Source of the DNA: Deltaproteobacteria bacterium
GTDB lineage: Bacteria > Myxococcota_A > Polyangia > Haliangiales > JADYYK01
Assembly (NCBI GenBank): GCA_020853705.1
Contig: JADYYK010000005.1
Coordinates: 1-55,102 of the forward strand
DNA length: 55,102 bases
Direction of reading: 5' to 3'
Under the pieces are notes generated by a model, which did not search any database, was not told the origin of the DNA, and worked only from the letters and a program-made list of their open reading frames with translations. The position numbers and the translations under genes are program-made. Below, piece after piece: positions 27,697 through 37,215 of this stretch; within the stretch, counting starts at the first letter, position 1, and each line of letters opens with the position of its first letter.

Positions 27697-28343
27697 CCGT
27701 AGGCCTTGGTCACCGGCGTCGCGACCGGGCGGCCCGCGGCCAGATCCGACAGCGCGGCCTCGACATGGTTGACCAGGGTGCCGCCAGTGGGCGACTCGCC
27801 GACGGCGTCGGGCGAGTTGTCGATGGCGCCCGCGTAGGCGACCTTGCCGGCGCTGTCGAGGACGAACATGTGGGGCGTGTTGCTGGCGCCATAGGCGCGG
27901 CCCACCGCGCCGGTCTCGTCGCGCAGCACCGGGTGGGTCAGCGACCACTGCGCCACCGCGGCCCGGTTGACCTCGAGGTCGTTGCCCTGCTTGCCCGGCG
28001 CGCCCGAGTTGATGGCCAGCCAGGCCACGCCGGTCGCCATGTGCTTGGCCGCCAGCCCGACCAGGGAGCCCTTGCCGTGCGAGCGCTTCACGAACGGGCA
28101 CTCCGGATTGAACCACTCCAGCACCACCAGCTTGCCGCGCAGCGCGGCCAGGCTGACCTCGTTGCCATCGAGGTCCTTCAGCGTGAAGTCGGGCGCCGGG
28201 TGACCGATCAGCGCCGCGGGCAGGCCGGCCGGGCCACCGGTGGACGACGGCGCGACCTCTGCCCTGGCCTTCGCGGGCTGCTTCTTCGAGCAGCTGGCCA
28301 GGGCGAGCAGCGCGGCCAGGGTGACGAGCTTCGGGGTCGGCAT
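27672..28343 (-). CDS. Thioredoxin-fold (redoxin/AhpC-TSA-type) lipoprotein
   Basis: A 223-residue periplasmic redoxin. Lipobox LALASC is followed by a short linker and then IGHPAPDFTLKDLDGNEVSLAALRGK, the typical AhpC/TSA start. WFNPECPFVKRSHG carries a single catalytic Cys (no CXXC). The thioredoxin cis-Pro region is ASNTPHMFVLD. The protein ends YGCGVKYGS, a motif seen in this subfamily. It may reduce peroxides or protein thiols. ATG 28343 is preferred over a TTG nine bases upstream; TAGCTT lies eight bases before the ATG. Confidence 0.88.
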   Translation of the reverse strand: MPTPKLVTLAALLALASCSKKQPAKARAEVAPSSTGGPAGLPAALIGHPAPDFTLKDLDGNEVSLAALRGKLVVLEWFNPECPFVKRSHGKGSLVGLAAKHMATGVAWLAINSGAPGKQGNDLEVNRAAVAQWSLTHPVLRDETGAVGRAYGASNTPHMFVLDSAGKVAYAGAIDNSPDAVGESPTGGTLVNHVEAALSDLAAGRPVATPVTKAYGCGVKYGS

Positions 28344-28385
28344 GGTGGTCAAAGCTAACCCCGGCGCGGCGGCGGCGCCAGCAGG

Positions 28386-29273
28386 TCAGCCTGAACGCCA
28401 GCACGCCGCGTCGAGCTCGGCGAGCATGTCCTCGGCCGACAGCGGGCGCTGGTCGGGCTGCTTCTCCAGCACGCGCAGCACGAAGTCCTCCAGGGCGTCC
28501 GTGATGGCCAGGTCAGGCGCCGCCTCGCGCAGCGTCGGCGCGTGGGTCGACAACACCTGGACCATGGTCTTCTGCGCGCCCGGCCCCGGGAAGGGTTGCT
28601 TTCCGGTCAGCATCTCGTACAGCAGCACGCCGACACCGTAGAGGTCGCCGCTGATGCCAGGCGGCGCGCCGCGCAGCACCTCGGGCGCCATGTAGCTCGG
28701 CGTGCCCACCGCCGACCCCGGCCGCGTGATGCGTGCGGCGCCCAGCAGCGCGGTCAACCCGAAGTCGATCAGCACCGCGCGCTCGTGTGGGGGGCGGCCG
28801 GTGACGACGACGTTGGCCGGCTTCAGATCGCGGTGCAGCACCCGGGTGGCGTGCGCCGCCGCCAGCCCCGACAGCATCTGCCGCGCCAGCGCACAGGCGC
28901 GCGCCGGCTCCAGCCGCCCGCCCTGCGCCAGCACATCCAGCAGCGACACCCCGTCGATCAGCTCCAGCACCAGGTACGGCGTGCCATCGCGCTCGAACCC
29001 GGCGGCGAACATGCGCACCACGTTGGGGTGGCGCACCTTGCCCAGGGTCTCGACCTCGCGCGCGAAGCGCTCGCGCAGCTGGCCGTCGTCGTCGTCGTCG
29101 TCGTCACCATCACCCGCGCCCCCGGCCTGGTACTTGCCGGCCAGCAGCTTGACCGCGACCACCTCACCGGTCTGGCGGTGGCGGGCGGCCCAGATCTCGG
29201 CGGTCGCCCCGCGCCCGATCATCCTGATGCGCTGGTACGCGCCAGCGATGGGGTCCCCCGAACCCGCGCTCAT
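28386..29273 (-). CDS. Soluble Ser/Thr protein kinase with poly-Asp insert
   Basis: A 295-residue Hanks-type kinase that is only the catalytic domain: IGRGATAEIW glycine loop, VVAVKLLAG lysine, HRDLKPANVVV, DFGLTALL, TPSYMAPEVL. No membrane segment or sensor domain follows. The loop between the lysine strand and helix C carries an insert with seven consecutive Asp, encoded by a GTC/GAC repeat at 29089-29104. GATACT lies six bases upstream of ATG 29273 without a Shine-Dalgarno. The gene sits 34 bases after the two-component cluster and 42 bases before the redoxin gene, all on the minus strand. Confidence 0.93.
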   Translation of the reverse strand: MSAGSGDPIAGAYQRIRMIGRGATAEIWAARHRQTGEVVAVKLLAGKYQAGGAGDGDDDDDDDGQLRERFAREVETLGKVRHPNVVRMFAAGFERDGTPYLVLELIDGVSLLDVLAQGGRLEPARACALARQMLSGLAAAHATRVLHRDLKPANVVVTGRPPHERAVLIDFGLTALLGAARITRPGSAVGTPSYMAPEVLRGAPPGISGDLYGVGVLLYEMLTGKQPFPGPGAQKTMVQVLSTHAPTLREAAPDLAITDALEDFVLRVLEKQPDQRPLSAEDMLAELDAACWRSG

Positions 29274-29279
29274 GCATGC

Positions 29280-29285
29280 AGTATC
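29280..29285 (-). promoter_or_regulatory. -10-like box GATACT, 6 nt before the kinase ATG
   Basis: GATACT, then GCATGC, then ATG 29273 on the minus strand; no Shine-Dalgarno. The first base differs from TAnnnT, but ATACT fits a -10. Confidence 0.4.
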
Positions 29286-29307
29286 TCACGCCGGCTGGCT
29301 GCGCAGC

Positions 29308-30804
29308 TCAGGCGCGCGGCAGCCTGACCGTGAACGTGCTGCCAGCTCCGGGCTGGCTGCCCACCCAGATGTCGCCGCCGTGTGCGCGCACGATGCCGCG
29401 CGCGATGTACAGCCCGAGGCCGGTGCCGCGACGCCCGCCGGCGTCGGCCTTCCAGTAGCGCTCGAAGACCTGCTCGCGCAGCGCGGGCGCGATGCCGGGG
29501 CCGCTGTCCTGCACCGTGAGGTGGGCCGCCTGGTCGTCGGCCTGCAGCGCGACCGTGACCACGCCGCCGCGCGGGGTGAACTTGAGGGCGTTGCCGAGCA
29601 GGTTCGACAGCACCTCGAGCAGGCGATCGCGATCGATCTCCAGCGTGACGTCGGCGCGGTCGCCCACACGCAGCTCGACGCCGGCCTGCTCGGCCAGCGG
29701 GTGCGCGATGGTGAGGGCCTCGTCGAGCACCCGCGCGAGCGGCTGCGGCCGCGTGCTGATGCGGAAGCTGCCGGCCTCGATGGTCGCGGCCTGCAGCTGC
29801 CGATCGATGAGGCGCTGCATGTGGGTCACGCTGCGCTGGATGCTGCCCAGCACCTCGGCGCTCTCGCGCGCACCGGGCGGCAGCTCGCCGAGCAGCTCGA
29901 CGCCGGCCCGGATGGCGGCCAGCGGGCCGCGCAGATCGTGCGAGACGATGGCCATGATGTCGTCGCGAGTCTGCGCCGCGACCTCGGCCTGGCGCAGGGT
30001 GCGCGCGCTGTCGATGGCGACCACCGCGTTGTGCGCCAGCTGGTCGAGCAGCATCTCGTCGACTGCGGACACCACCTCGCGGGCGCGCCACACCAGCAGC
30101 GCGCCGCGATACCTGGGCAGGGGCACGCCGACCACCGGGGACTCGGCCTGCAGCGGGCCGCGCTGGCGCAGGGTCGACACCTGCTCGGCCAGGGGCAGGA
30201 AGTCGCGCGCCTGTGCACCCACGGTGGCGTGGCGCAGGGCGCCGCCCTCCCAGACCACGACGTCGATGCGCTCGGCGGCGAACAGCTCCTGCGCGGTGCG
30301 CGCCACCACCTCGAGCAGCTCGTCGGTGGTGTGCGCGGCGTGGATCTGCGGGGCCGCCTCGACCAGGCGGCGCATGCGCGCCAGCGCGTCGTTGCGCTGC
30401 ACCTCGGCGGCGCGCGCCAGCTGCTCGGCCGCACGCAGGGCCCAGGCGTGACGCAGGCTGCGCCCCAGCCGTTCGGCGCTGAGGCTGGGCTTGCTGATGT
30501 AGTCGACCGCGCCGGCCTGCATCAGCTTCACCGCCAGCGACTCGTCGCCGCTGCCGGTCAGCGCCACCACCGGCGGCGCGTCGGGCAACAGGCGGATCTG
30601 GCGCACCAGCTCCAGGCCATCGAGGCCGGGCAGCTGGTAGTCGCTGAGCACGCAGTCGATGCCCCCGGCCTTGATCAGCCGCAGCGCCGCCTGGGCCTCG
30701 GTGGCCTCGACGACGTCGAGGTCGAGGCCGCTGGCACCCAGCGCGCGCCGCGCCGCGCCGCGGTCGGCCTCGTCATCGTCCACGATGAGCACGCGCCAGG
30801 TCAC
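29308..30804 (-). CDS. Receiver-GAF-histidine kinase hybrid
   Basis: A 498-residue signalling protein. Residues 1-120 are a receiver (acidic DDD at 9-11, phosphoacceptor Asp55 in LSDYQLPG, Lys in YISKPS). A GAF-like region follows (about 150-265). The kinase core has H-box VSHDLRGPLAAI (about 285), N-box LSNLLGNALKFTPRGG, DSGPGIAP and GTGLGLYIARGIV. The order receiver-first means it can take phosphate from another kinase and then act as a kinase. GTG 30804 overlaps the preceding receiver gene's stop by 4 nt (GTGA), fixing the start. It is the last gene of the two-component cluster. Confidence 0.93.
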   Translation of the reverse strand: MTWRVLIVDDDEADRGAARRALGASGLDLDVVEATEAQAALRLIKAGGIDCVLSDYQLPGLDGLELVRQIRLLPDAPPVVALTGSGDESLAVKLMQAGAVDYISKPSLSAERLGRSLRHAWALRAAEQLARAAEVQRNDALARMRRLVEAAPQIHAAHTTDELLEVVARTAQELFAAERIDVVVWEGGALRHATVGAQARDFLPLAEQVSTLRQRGPLQAESPVVGVPLPRYRGALLVWRAREVVSAVDEMLLDQLAHNAVVAIDSARTLRQAEVAAQTRDDIMAIVSHDLRGPLAAIRAGVELLGELPPGARESAEVLGSIQRSVTHMQRLIDRQLQAATIEAGSFRISTRPQPLARVLDEALTIAHPLAEQAGVELRVGDRADVTLEIDRDRLLEVLSNLLGNALKFTPRGGVVTVALQADDQAAHLTVQDSGPGIAPALREQVFERYWKADAGGRRGTGLGLYIARGIVRAHGGDIWVGSQPGAGSTFTVRLPRA

Positions 30805-31211
30805 GACATCTCCATCATTCCCCAGTAGTGGCCCAGCGCGGCCGCGAAGTCGATCGAGGCCTCGAACGAGGTCGGCTTGATCATGTAGCCCGCGACGCAG
30901 TGCTGGTAGGCGGCACCGCGGTCGCGCTCGTCGGCCGAGGTCGTGAGCACCACCACCGGGGTGCCGCGCAGCGCGGGATCCCGGCGCAGCTCGTCGAGGA
31001 ACTCCAGGCCGCTCATGCGCGGCATGTTGAGATCGAGCAGCACCACGGTGCGCCGCGGCAGCTCGCCGCCGCGCAGCTTCTCCAGCGCCTCGAGGCCGTT
31101 CTGCGCCACGTGCAGCGGCGCGTTGACCTGCGCCCTGCTCAGGGCACGCCGGACGTTCATGACGTCGAGTTCGTCGTCTTCCACCAGCAGGATGTGCGTC
31201 ACGCGTTCCAT
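30801..31211 (-). CDS. Single-domain response regulator (Rcp1-like)
   Basis: A 136-residue stand-alone receiver: ILLVEDDELDVMNVRRAL, phosphoacceptor Asp60 in LLDLNMPRMSG, VVLTTSADERD and the conserved Lys in YMIKPTSF. The VEDDELD start and length match Rcp1-type regulators that pair with phytochrome or CHASE-type kinases. Its ATG lies 13 nt inside the end of the CHASE3 kinase gene and its stop overlaps the hybrid kinase start by 4 nt, so a phosphorelay kinase > this receiver > hybrid kinase is plausible. Confidence 0.93.
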   Translation of the reverse strand: MERVTHILLVEDDELDVMNVRRALSRAQVNAPLHVAQNGLEALEKLRGGELPRRTVVLLDLNMPRMSGLEFLDELRRDPALRGTPVVVLTTSADERDRGAAYQHCVAGYMIKPTSFEASIDFAAALGHYWGMMEMS

Positions 31212-32578
31212 TCCACCCCCAGCGCTCCGGGCCGTTTGGGCCAGGCGAGCCTGAAGGTCGCGCCCCGACCGACGGCCGACTCCAGGCCGATCTTGCCCCC
31301 CACCGTGTCCACGATCTTCTGCACCACCGCAAGGCCGATCCCGGCGCCCTCGACCTTGTCGCGACTCTCCAGGGTCTGGAACATCCGGAAGATGCGCTGA
31401 TGGTAGGCCGGATCGATGCCCGGCCCGTCGTCGTGCAGCACGAACTCCAGCGCCTCGCCGAGGTCGTGGACCTCGATGCCGAGGTGCGGGTTGGCCTTGC
31501 CGGCGTGCTTGAAGGCGTTCGACACCAGGTTGAGCAGGACCTGCTGCAAGAGCACGCGCTGGGTCAGGATGATGGGCGCGCTGCTGGGCAGCTGGATGGC
31601 CGCGTCCGCGGGCGGCGTCGCCAGCTCGACGACCTCGCGCAGCAGGGCGCCGGTGTCGACCGCCTCGCTGGGCACGGCGTCGCGGCCCACGCGCGAGAAG
31701 CGCAGGATGCCCTCGATCAGCGCCTCCATGCGCTGGATGCGCCCGCGCATCAGGTGCAGCATGCGGCGGCCCTCGGGGCCCAGCGCGCTGCCGAGGTCCT
31801 CCTCCAGCCACTGCGCCACGTTGACCACGCCGCGCAGGGGCGCCTTGAGATCGTGCGACGTCGCATAGGCGAACTGATCGAGCTCCCGGTTGCGCCGCTC
31901 CAGCTGGCCGATGAGGCGCTCGCGCTGGAGCTCGGTGGCCTCGCGCCGCGACGCCAGGCGGCCCATGCTGAGGTTCGACAGCAGGCCCAGGACCAAGGCC
32001 AGGGTGGCGCCGCCGCCGATGACATACTGCGCCGCCGTCAGGCTGCGCTGCTGGCTGATGCGCCGGCGTGCCAGCAGCGCATCCTCCTCGCTGGCCATCA
32101 GGTGCAGCAGCGCGCCGACCCGGTCGAGTTCGCCGTCGGTGCGCGCGAACGCCGCCAGATCGTGCGGACGCAGGTCGTGGTCCAGGCTCTCGACCATGGG
32201 GGCGATCAGCCGCTCGAGCGCCAGCAGGTTGGCGCGATTGACCGGGTGGTCCTGCACCAGCGCGCGCAGCCGGGCCTGGCGCGGCGCCAGCGCCCCGCGG
32301 GTCTGCTGATACAGCGCCAGGGCGGACGGGTCGCCCAGCACCACATAGGTGTGGTGCGCGCGCGACAGCAGCAGCAGATCCGTTTGCAGCTCGAGCAGCT
32401 CGGACGACACCTCGCGGGTGTGCTCGACCCAGCTGCTGGCGGTCTGCACCAGCGAGACCGCGCGATAGGACATCACACCGACCAGCACGACCACGGCGGC
32501 GGTCGCGAACGGCAGGGCGTAGCGCACCCGCCCGCCCTCGAGCATCCGTCCGATCCGTCCACGTCGGCCAGCTTCCAT
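31199..32578 (-). CDS. CHASE3-domain sensor histidine kinase
   Basis: A 459-residue membrane kinase. Membrane segment 1 is YALPFATAAVVVLVGVMSY; the periplasmic CHASE3 domain follows (SWVEHTREVSSELLELQTDLL through LLALERLIAP); membrane segment 2 is VIGGGATLALVLGLLSNL. The cytoplasmic part has H-box SHDLKAPLRG, N-box NLVSNAFKHAGK, HDDGPGID and GIGLAVVQKIVD. Start ATG 32578 is chosen because a sigma-54-type promoter lies just upstream (32609-32594) and an N-terminal segment before it would lack family-like sequence. It is followed by its overlapping receiver gene. Confidence 0.9.
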   Translation of the reverse strand: MEAGRRGRIGRMLEGGRVRYALPFATAAVVVLVGVMSYRAVSLVQTASSWVEHTREVSSELLELQTDLLLLSRAHHTYVVLGDPSALALYQQTRGALAPRQARLRALVQDHPVNRANLLALERLIAPMVESLDHDLRPHDLAAFARTDGELDRVGALLHLMASEEDALLARRRISQQRSLTAAQYVIGGGATLALVLGLLSNLSMGRLASRREATELQRERLIGQLERRNRELDQFAYATSHDLKAPLRGVVNVAQWLEEDLGSALGPEGRRMLHLMRGRIQRMEALIEGILRFSRVGRDAVPSEAVDTGALLREVVELATPPADAAIQLPSSAPIILTQRVLLQQVLLNLVSNAFKHAGKANPHLGIEVHDLGEALEFVLHDDGPGIDPAYHQRIFRMFQTLESRDKVEGAGIGLAVVQKIVDTVGGKIGLESAVGRGATFRLAWPKRPGALGVEWNA

Positions 32579-32593
32579 CCCGGTCGTACGGGG

Positions 32594-32609
32594 TGCGCCC
32601 TTCGTGCCA
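32594..32609 (-). promoter_or_regulatory. Sigma-54-type promoter for the CHASE3 kinase gene
   Basis: TGGCACG-AAGG-GCGCA on the minus strand: a perfect -24 block and GG-N10-GC spacing, with a weaker -12 (GCGC for TTGC). The GC is 16 bases from ATG 32578, so the transcript leader would be very short. Confidence 0.5.
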
Positions 32610-32694
32610 ACGCCCTGCACCGGATGTCCAGGGTAAGGCCACGTCATCATGTCGTTCGGCGGGCTGCGCCCCCAGCGAAGTGTGGCAATCCGCC

Positions 32695-33054
32695 TCACTG
32701 TGGCGAGCTGGTCTGGACAGTCGTGCTGACCCGCTGCACGCAGGCCAGCAGCTCGGCCAGCGCTACTGGCTTGACCAGCTGCGCCGCGAAGCGCCTCTCG
32801 TCGGGTCGAATGTCGTCGCCGCTGAGCGCGATCGCCGGCGGCCGACCGGCCTCGGTCAGCGCCGCCACCACCTCGACACCATCGCCGTCGGGCAGGTTGC
32901 GATCGACCACCAGCACCTCGACCTGCAGGCCGCGCCCCAGGCTGATGGCCTCGGCCACGGTGCGCGCCTGCTGCACCTCGTGGCCGGCGCGACCCAGCGC
33001 CAGCGCCCACAGCATGCGGGCCTCGTCGTCGTCATCGACCAGCAGGATGCGCAT
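32695..33054 (-). CDS. Single-domain response regulator
   Basis: A 119-residue stand-alone receiver: RILLVDDDDEARMLWAL, phosphoacceptor Asp51 in VVDRNLPDGDG, ALSGDD and Lys in QLVKPVAL. The start ATG shares its A with the stop of the small kinase gene (TGATG, 1-nt overlap), so translation is coupled. With the NtrC-type regulator and the small kinase it forms a three-gene unit. A 116-bp gap, with the sigma-54-type promoter described at 32594, separates it from the CHASE3 kinase gene. Confidence 0.92.
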   Translation of the reverse strand: MRILLVDDDDEARMLWALALGRAGHEVQQARTVAEAISLGRGLQVEVLVVDRNLPDGDGVEVVAALTEAGRPPAIALSGDDIRPDERRFAAQLVKPVALAELLACVQRVSTTVQTSSPQ

Positions 33055-33697
33055 CAGGGCGGCAGCCTCAGCACGAAGCGGGTGCGCGCCGCCGGCTCCA
33101 GGGTGACCTCGCCACCGTGGGCCCGCGCCACCGCGCGCGCCAGAGTCAGGCCGAGGTTGCCGGCCGCGCGCCCCGCCGCCGGCTCGAAGCGGGTGAACAG
33201 CCACGGCCGCGCCGCCTCGGAGACCCCGGCGCCATCGTCCTCGACCGCGACCTCGAGGCCGTCGGACTCGCGCACGATGACCTCGATCTGGCTGCGCGCA
33301 TGGCGCCAGGCGTTGCCGACCAGCTCGGCCAGCGCGCTGACCAGGCGCGGTGCGTCGACCGCCAGCTGCAGCGCGGGCTCGCCCACCGGCAGCGTGAGCG
33401 TCAGGCTGACGTTGCGCCGGGCCTCCAGCGCGGCCGCGCGCGCACAGGCCTGCTGCGAAAGCTCGCGGACACCGTGCGGCTCGCGATCCAGCCGCAGCGC
33501 GCCGCGCTCCAGCTCGGCGGCCAGCGCCAGCCGCTCGGCCAGTCGCTCCAGGCGCTTGAGCCCCTTGCCGGCCAGCGCCGTCAGCGCACGCTGCTCCGGG
33601 CCGAGGCTGGCGTCGAGCTCACCGAGCGCGCTGGCGGCCAACCCGAGCGGCGCCCGCACGTCGTGCGCCAGCCGCGACAGGACCTCGGCCAGCGCAC

Positions 33698-33701
<4 letters not shown>
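33054..33701 (-). CDS. Minimal cytosolic histidine kinase
   Basis: A 215-residue kinase made only of a dimerisation/phosphotransfer helix pair and an ATPase domain: H-box RLAHDVRAPLGLAA, N-box ELVGNAWRHARS, DDGAGVSEAA and a short G2 region NLGLTLARAVARAHGG. There is no sensor, membrane segment or PAS domain, so it must be controlled by a partner protein. GTG 33701 overlaps the stop of the NtrC-type gene by 4 nt (GTGA), and its own stop overlaps the receiver gene. The NtrC-type regulator is the obvious phosphate acceptor. Confidence 0.88.
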
Positions 33702-35131
<1,430 letters not shown>

Positions 35132-35164
35132 GTGGCGCTTTGCCTCACTGTGACTGTGCTGTCC

Positions 35165-35279
35165 CCCAGGTCTTCACGAAGCGCGCCAGCGCCGGGTGTG
35201 CAGTGCGCCATGGACACAGTGAGCGCCCGCGCGCAGCTCCGCGCAAGCCCGTGACCAGGCTTCGCGACCTTGGGCCTGG
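35165..35279. promoter_or_regulatory. Inverted repeats in the NtrC/CBS divergent region (possible activator sites)
   Basis: Two related arms face each other: CCCAGGTCTTCACGAAGC (35165-35182) and GCTTCGCGACCTTGGG (35259-35274), the second being close to the reverse complement of the first. A separate CCAGGC/GCCTGG pair (35255-35260 and 35274-35279) overlaps the -24 element. These lie between the NtrC-type gene and the CBS gene and could bind the regulator. Role is inferred only. Confidence 0.35.
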
Positions 35280-35292
35280 CATGGCCGCTGCA
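35277..35292 (+). promoter_or_regulatory. Sigma-54-type promoter for the CBS gene
   Basis: TGGCATG-GCCG-CTGCA: GG at 35278-35279, GC at 35290-35291, ten bases apart, with one mismatch in each block against TGGCACG-N4-TTGCA. Expected start near 35303, just before the AAGGGAGG ribosome site. Confidence 0.6.
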
Positions 35293-35317
35293 CTCGCTCG
35301 TTGAAGGGAGGCCACGA

Positions 35318-35731
35318 ATGCTGCTCCTCGTCACCAAGATCATGCAGGCGGAGGTCTTCGCACTGGCGCCCGAGCTGCCGGCCCACGCCGCGGCCGAGGT
35401 CCTGGTCGACCGCGGCTTCGACACCGCCCCCATCCTGTCGGGCTCCGGCACGCTGATCGGCATGGTCTCGCTGAGCGAGCTCAGCAAGGCCGGCAGCAGC
35501 GCGACCGTGGGCGAGGTCATGCTCACGACGGTGCCCGCGGTGCGCAACGATTCGACCGCCATGGAGGCCGCGCACTTCATGGCCACCGGTGGCCACTCCT
35601 GGCTGCTGGTCATCGGGCCGTTCGGGATGATCCTCGGCGTGGTCACCGCCCTCGACGTGGTGCGCGCGCTCGCGGCTGGGCTGCCGCTGGCACCCGACCC
35701 CGAGGTCGTGTTCGACCGCATGGCCTCGTGA
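35318..35731 (+). CDS. CBS-pair domain protein
   Basis: A 137-residue protein made of two CBS motifs: VFALAPELPAHAAAEVLVDRGFDTAPIL...GTLIGMVSLSEL and LTTVPAVRNDSTAMEAAHFMATGGHSWLLVI...GMILGVVTALDVVRAL. CBS pairs bind adenosine nucleotides and sense energy state. AAGGGAGG lies seven bases before ATG 35318; the frame is open further upstream but without a ribosome site. The gene has a sigma-54-type promoter and is divergent from the NtrC-type regulator, so it is probably under that system. Confidence 0.92.
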   Translation: MLLLVTKIMQAEVFALAPELPAHAAAEVLVDRGFDTAPILSGSGTLIGMVSLSELSKAGSSATVGEVMLTTVPAVRNDSTAMEAAHFMATGGHSWLLVIGPFGMILGVVTALDVVRALAAGLPLAPDPEVVFDRMAS

Positions 35732-35778
35732 TGGTCGCGTCCACGCCAGCGGCCGCCGACACCTGAAGGAGTTCCACC

Positions 35779-36225
35779 ATGCTGGGTCTCGAGGATGGCA
35801 ACCATCGCGTCAGAGTGGTCTCGGGATTGACCGCGTGTGTGCTGCTGCCGGCGGCGTTTCACTTCTACTTCGACCCGACGCTGCAGGACGACGTCGCCAT
35901 CTTCGACCTCGGCCAGCCCTTCGAGCGCCACTGCGCCGCGCGCCACACCACGGTGGGACAGGTCGAACCTGGCACCCCGGTGCTGGTGTTCGCGCGCGAC
36001 GGCCACTGGTACTGGCTCACCGTGCGCAAGCTCGCCGACGTGCCGGTGACCCGCTTCGATCTCCTCGATCTCGATCTCGATCTCGATCTCGATACCGATC
36101 TCGATCTGGCCCGGGCCCGTGCGCGGGCGCGCGAGGCGCCGCGGGTCCGCCCCGACGACGAGAGCCGGCACAGCAGCGACCTCAGCCTGGCCGCTCACCG
36201 GGCACGGCTGCTCGAGCTCGGGTGA
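35779..36225 (+). CDS. Protein of unknown function with (Asp-Leu)n tract
   Basis: A 148-residue protein I do not recognise. A hydrophobic stretch lies at VVSGLTACVLLPAAFHFYF (about 12-32). A region that could be a small beta-barrel follows (TTVGQVEPGTPVLVFARDGHWYWLTV), then an alternating Asp-Leu tract (about 94-110) encoded by a GATCTC repeat, and a charged, Arg-rich tail. AAGGAG lies nine bases before the ATG. It follows the CBS gene by 47 bases and is probably in the same transcript. Confidence 0.6.
   Translation: MLGLEDGNHRVRVVSGLTACVLLPAAFHFYFDPTLQDDVAIFDLGQPFERHCAARHTTVGQVEPGTPVLVFARDGHWYWLTVRKLADVPVTRFDLLDLDLDLDLDTDLDLARARARAREAPRVRPDDESRHSSDLSLAAHRARLLELG
36058..36108. repeat. Hexanucleotide microsatellite (GATCTC)n
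   Basis: About seven GATCTC units with one ACC interruption, inside the gene at 35779, encoding alternating Asp-Leu. Confidence 0.9.
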
Positions 36226-36311
36226 CGCCGCGCCCCGTGGCGGGATGCCTCAGTGGGCGCTGGCGCTCGCGGCAGTGCGGGGCCCTCTTCATGATCTCGT
36301 CTGCTTGGCTG

Positions 36312-36327
36312 CGGCACGCCATGTGCT
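36312..36327 (+). promoter_or_regulatory. Sigma-54-type promoter for the beta-barrel gene
   Basis: CGGCACG-CCAT-GTGCT: GG at 36313-36314 and GC at 36325-36326, ten bases apart; only the first base of each block differs from TGGCACG-N4-TTGCT. The GC is followed by 13 bases and then ATG 36340, so the transcript would start at the start codon. Confidence 0.6.
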
Positions 36328-36339
36328 CTCTCCACGGTC

Positions 36340-36870
36340 ATGACCACCAAGACACGAATTCACGCATGGGGCGCCTCGCGTCTCGTCATCATCGGGATCG
36401 CGGCCACGCTGGCGGGTCTCACGGCGCTGGGCAGCACACCGGCCGGCGCGGCTCCCGGCCCCGTCAGCCTGGGCGTCGGGGTCGGCTCACCGACGGGGCT
36501 CAGCCTGGGCGTCAAGGCGTCGCATCGCAGCGCCTTCGAGGCCGCGCTCGGGGTCGACACCTTCGACAACCGGGGCGGCTACCTTCACCTGGTCTACAAG
36601 CGCGAGCTGGTGCGCCTGTCGTCGGGGCCGACCGCGCGGATCCCGATGTACGTCGGCGTCGGCGGCTACATCTTCGACGTCGATCGGGGCTTCGACAATG
36701 ACCTCGACATCGGTGTGCGCGTCCCGCTGGGCGTGAACTTCGACTTCGTTCGCTCACCGATCCAGCTCTTCGTCGAGGGCGCCCTGGGCATCGACGTGAT
36801 CGGCACCGGTGAACGTGATCGTCGGGATGTCTGGTTCGGCCTCTATGCCGGCATCCGCTTCTGGCTGTAG
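36340..36870 (+). CDS. Outer-membrane beta-barrel protein
   Basis: A 176-residue exported protein. An N-terminal signal peptide (LVIIGIAATLAGLTALGS, cleavage near AGAAPG) is followed by alternating amphipathic strands: GPVSLGVGVGSPTGLSLGVK, AFEAALGVDTF, YLHLVYKRELV, IPMYVGVGGYIF, LFVEGALGIDV, and a final FGLYAGIRFWL. Size and pattern resemble eight-strand barrels of the BAPKO_0422/OmpA-like type. No Shine-Dalgarno precedes the ATG; a sigma-54-type promoter lies immediately upstream. GlsB-type and DUF3887 genes follow, suggesting an envelope-stress set. Confidence 0.75.
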   Translation: MTTKTRIHAWGASRLVIIGIAATLAGLTALGSTPAGAAPGPVSLGVGVGSPTGLSLGVKASHRSAFEAALGVDTFDNRGGYLHLVYKRELVRLSSGPTARIPMYVGVGGYIFDVDRGFDNDLDIGVRVPLGVNFDFVRSPIQLFVEGALGIDVIGTGERDRRDVWFGLYAGIRFWL

Positions 36871-36897
36871 CCCTGACACCAGCAAGGAGAACCGCAG

Positions 36898-37161
36898 ATG
36901 GACATCGTGACGTGGATCGTGGTCGGCCTGGTGGCTGGGGTGCTGGCGTCCTACCTCATCGGAGGCATCGGCTATGGCCTGCCGGGCGACATCCTGATCG
37001 GGATCGCCGGGTCGTTCGTGGGTAGCTTCCTGTTCCGCCAGTTCGGCTGGCACTCACCCTTCAAGGGGCTGGGCGGCGTCATCTTCATCGCCTTCGTCGG
37101 CGCCGCCGTGGTGCTGGTGCTGGCGCGCCTGCTGGCCGGGCGACGACCGGTGGCACGCTGA
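36898..37161 (+). CDS. GlsB/YeaQ/YmgE family membrane protein
   Basis: An 87-residue protein of the transglycosylase-associated/GlsB family, small inner-membrane proteins linked to envelope and general stress. It has three membrane segments: WIVVGLVAGVLASYLIGG, GDILIGIAGSFVGSFLF and GVIFIAFVGAAVVLVLARLL. AAGGAG lies nine bases before the ATG. It follows the barrel gene by 27 bases, in the same direction. Confidence 0.9.
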   Translation: MDIVTWIVVGLVAGVLASYLIGGIGYGLPGDILIGIAGSFVGSFLFRQFGWHSPFKGLGGVIFIAFVGAAVVLVLARLLAGRRPVAR

Positions 37162-37215
37162 CGCACTGCCTCACGCAGCCCCCACATTGACAACATGACA
37201 ACAAAGGAGACCGAA

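Noticed and set aside
35243..35257. Sigma-54-type site facing the NtrC-type gene (TGGTCAC-GGGC-TTGC)
   Set aside because: Only GG and TTGC match; the rest of the -24 block is wrong and it is over 110 bp from the gene. Kept as a weak possibility only.
37151..37166. Sigma-54-type promoter before the DUF3887 gene (TGGCACG)
   Set aside because: The -24 block is perfect but the next GC is nine, not ten, bases from GG, and the site lies inside the end of the GlsB-type gene.
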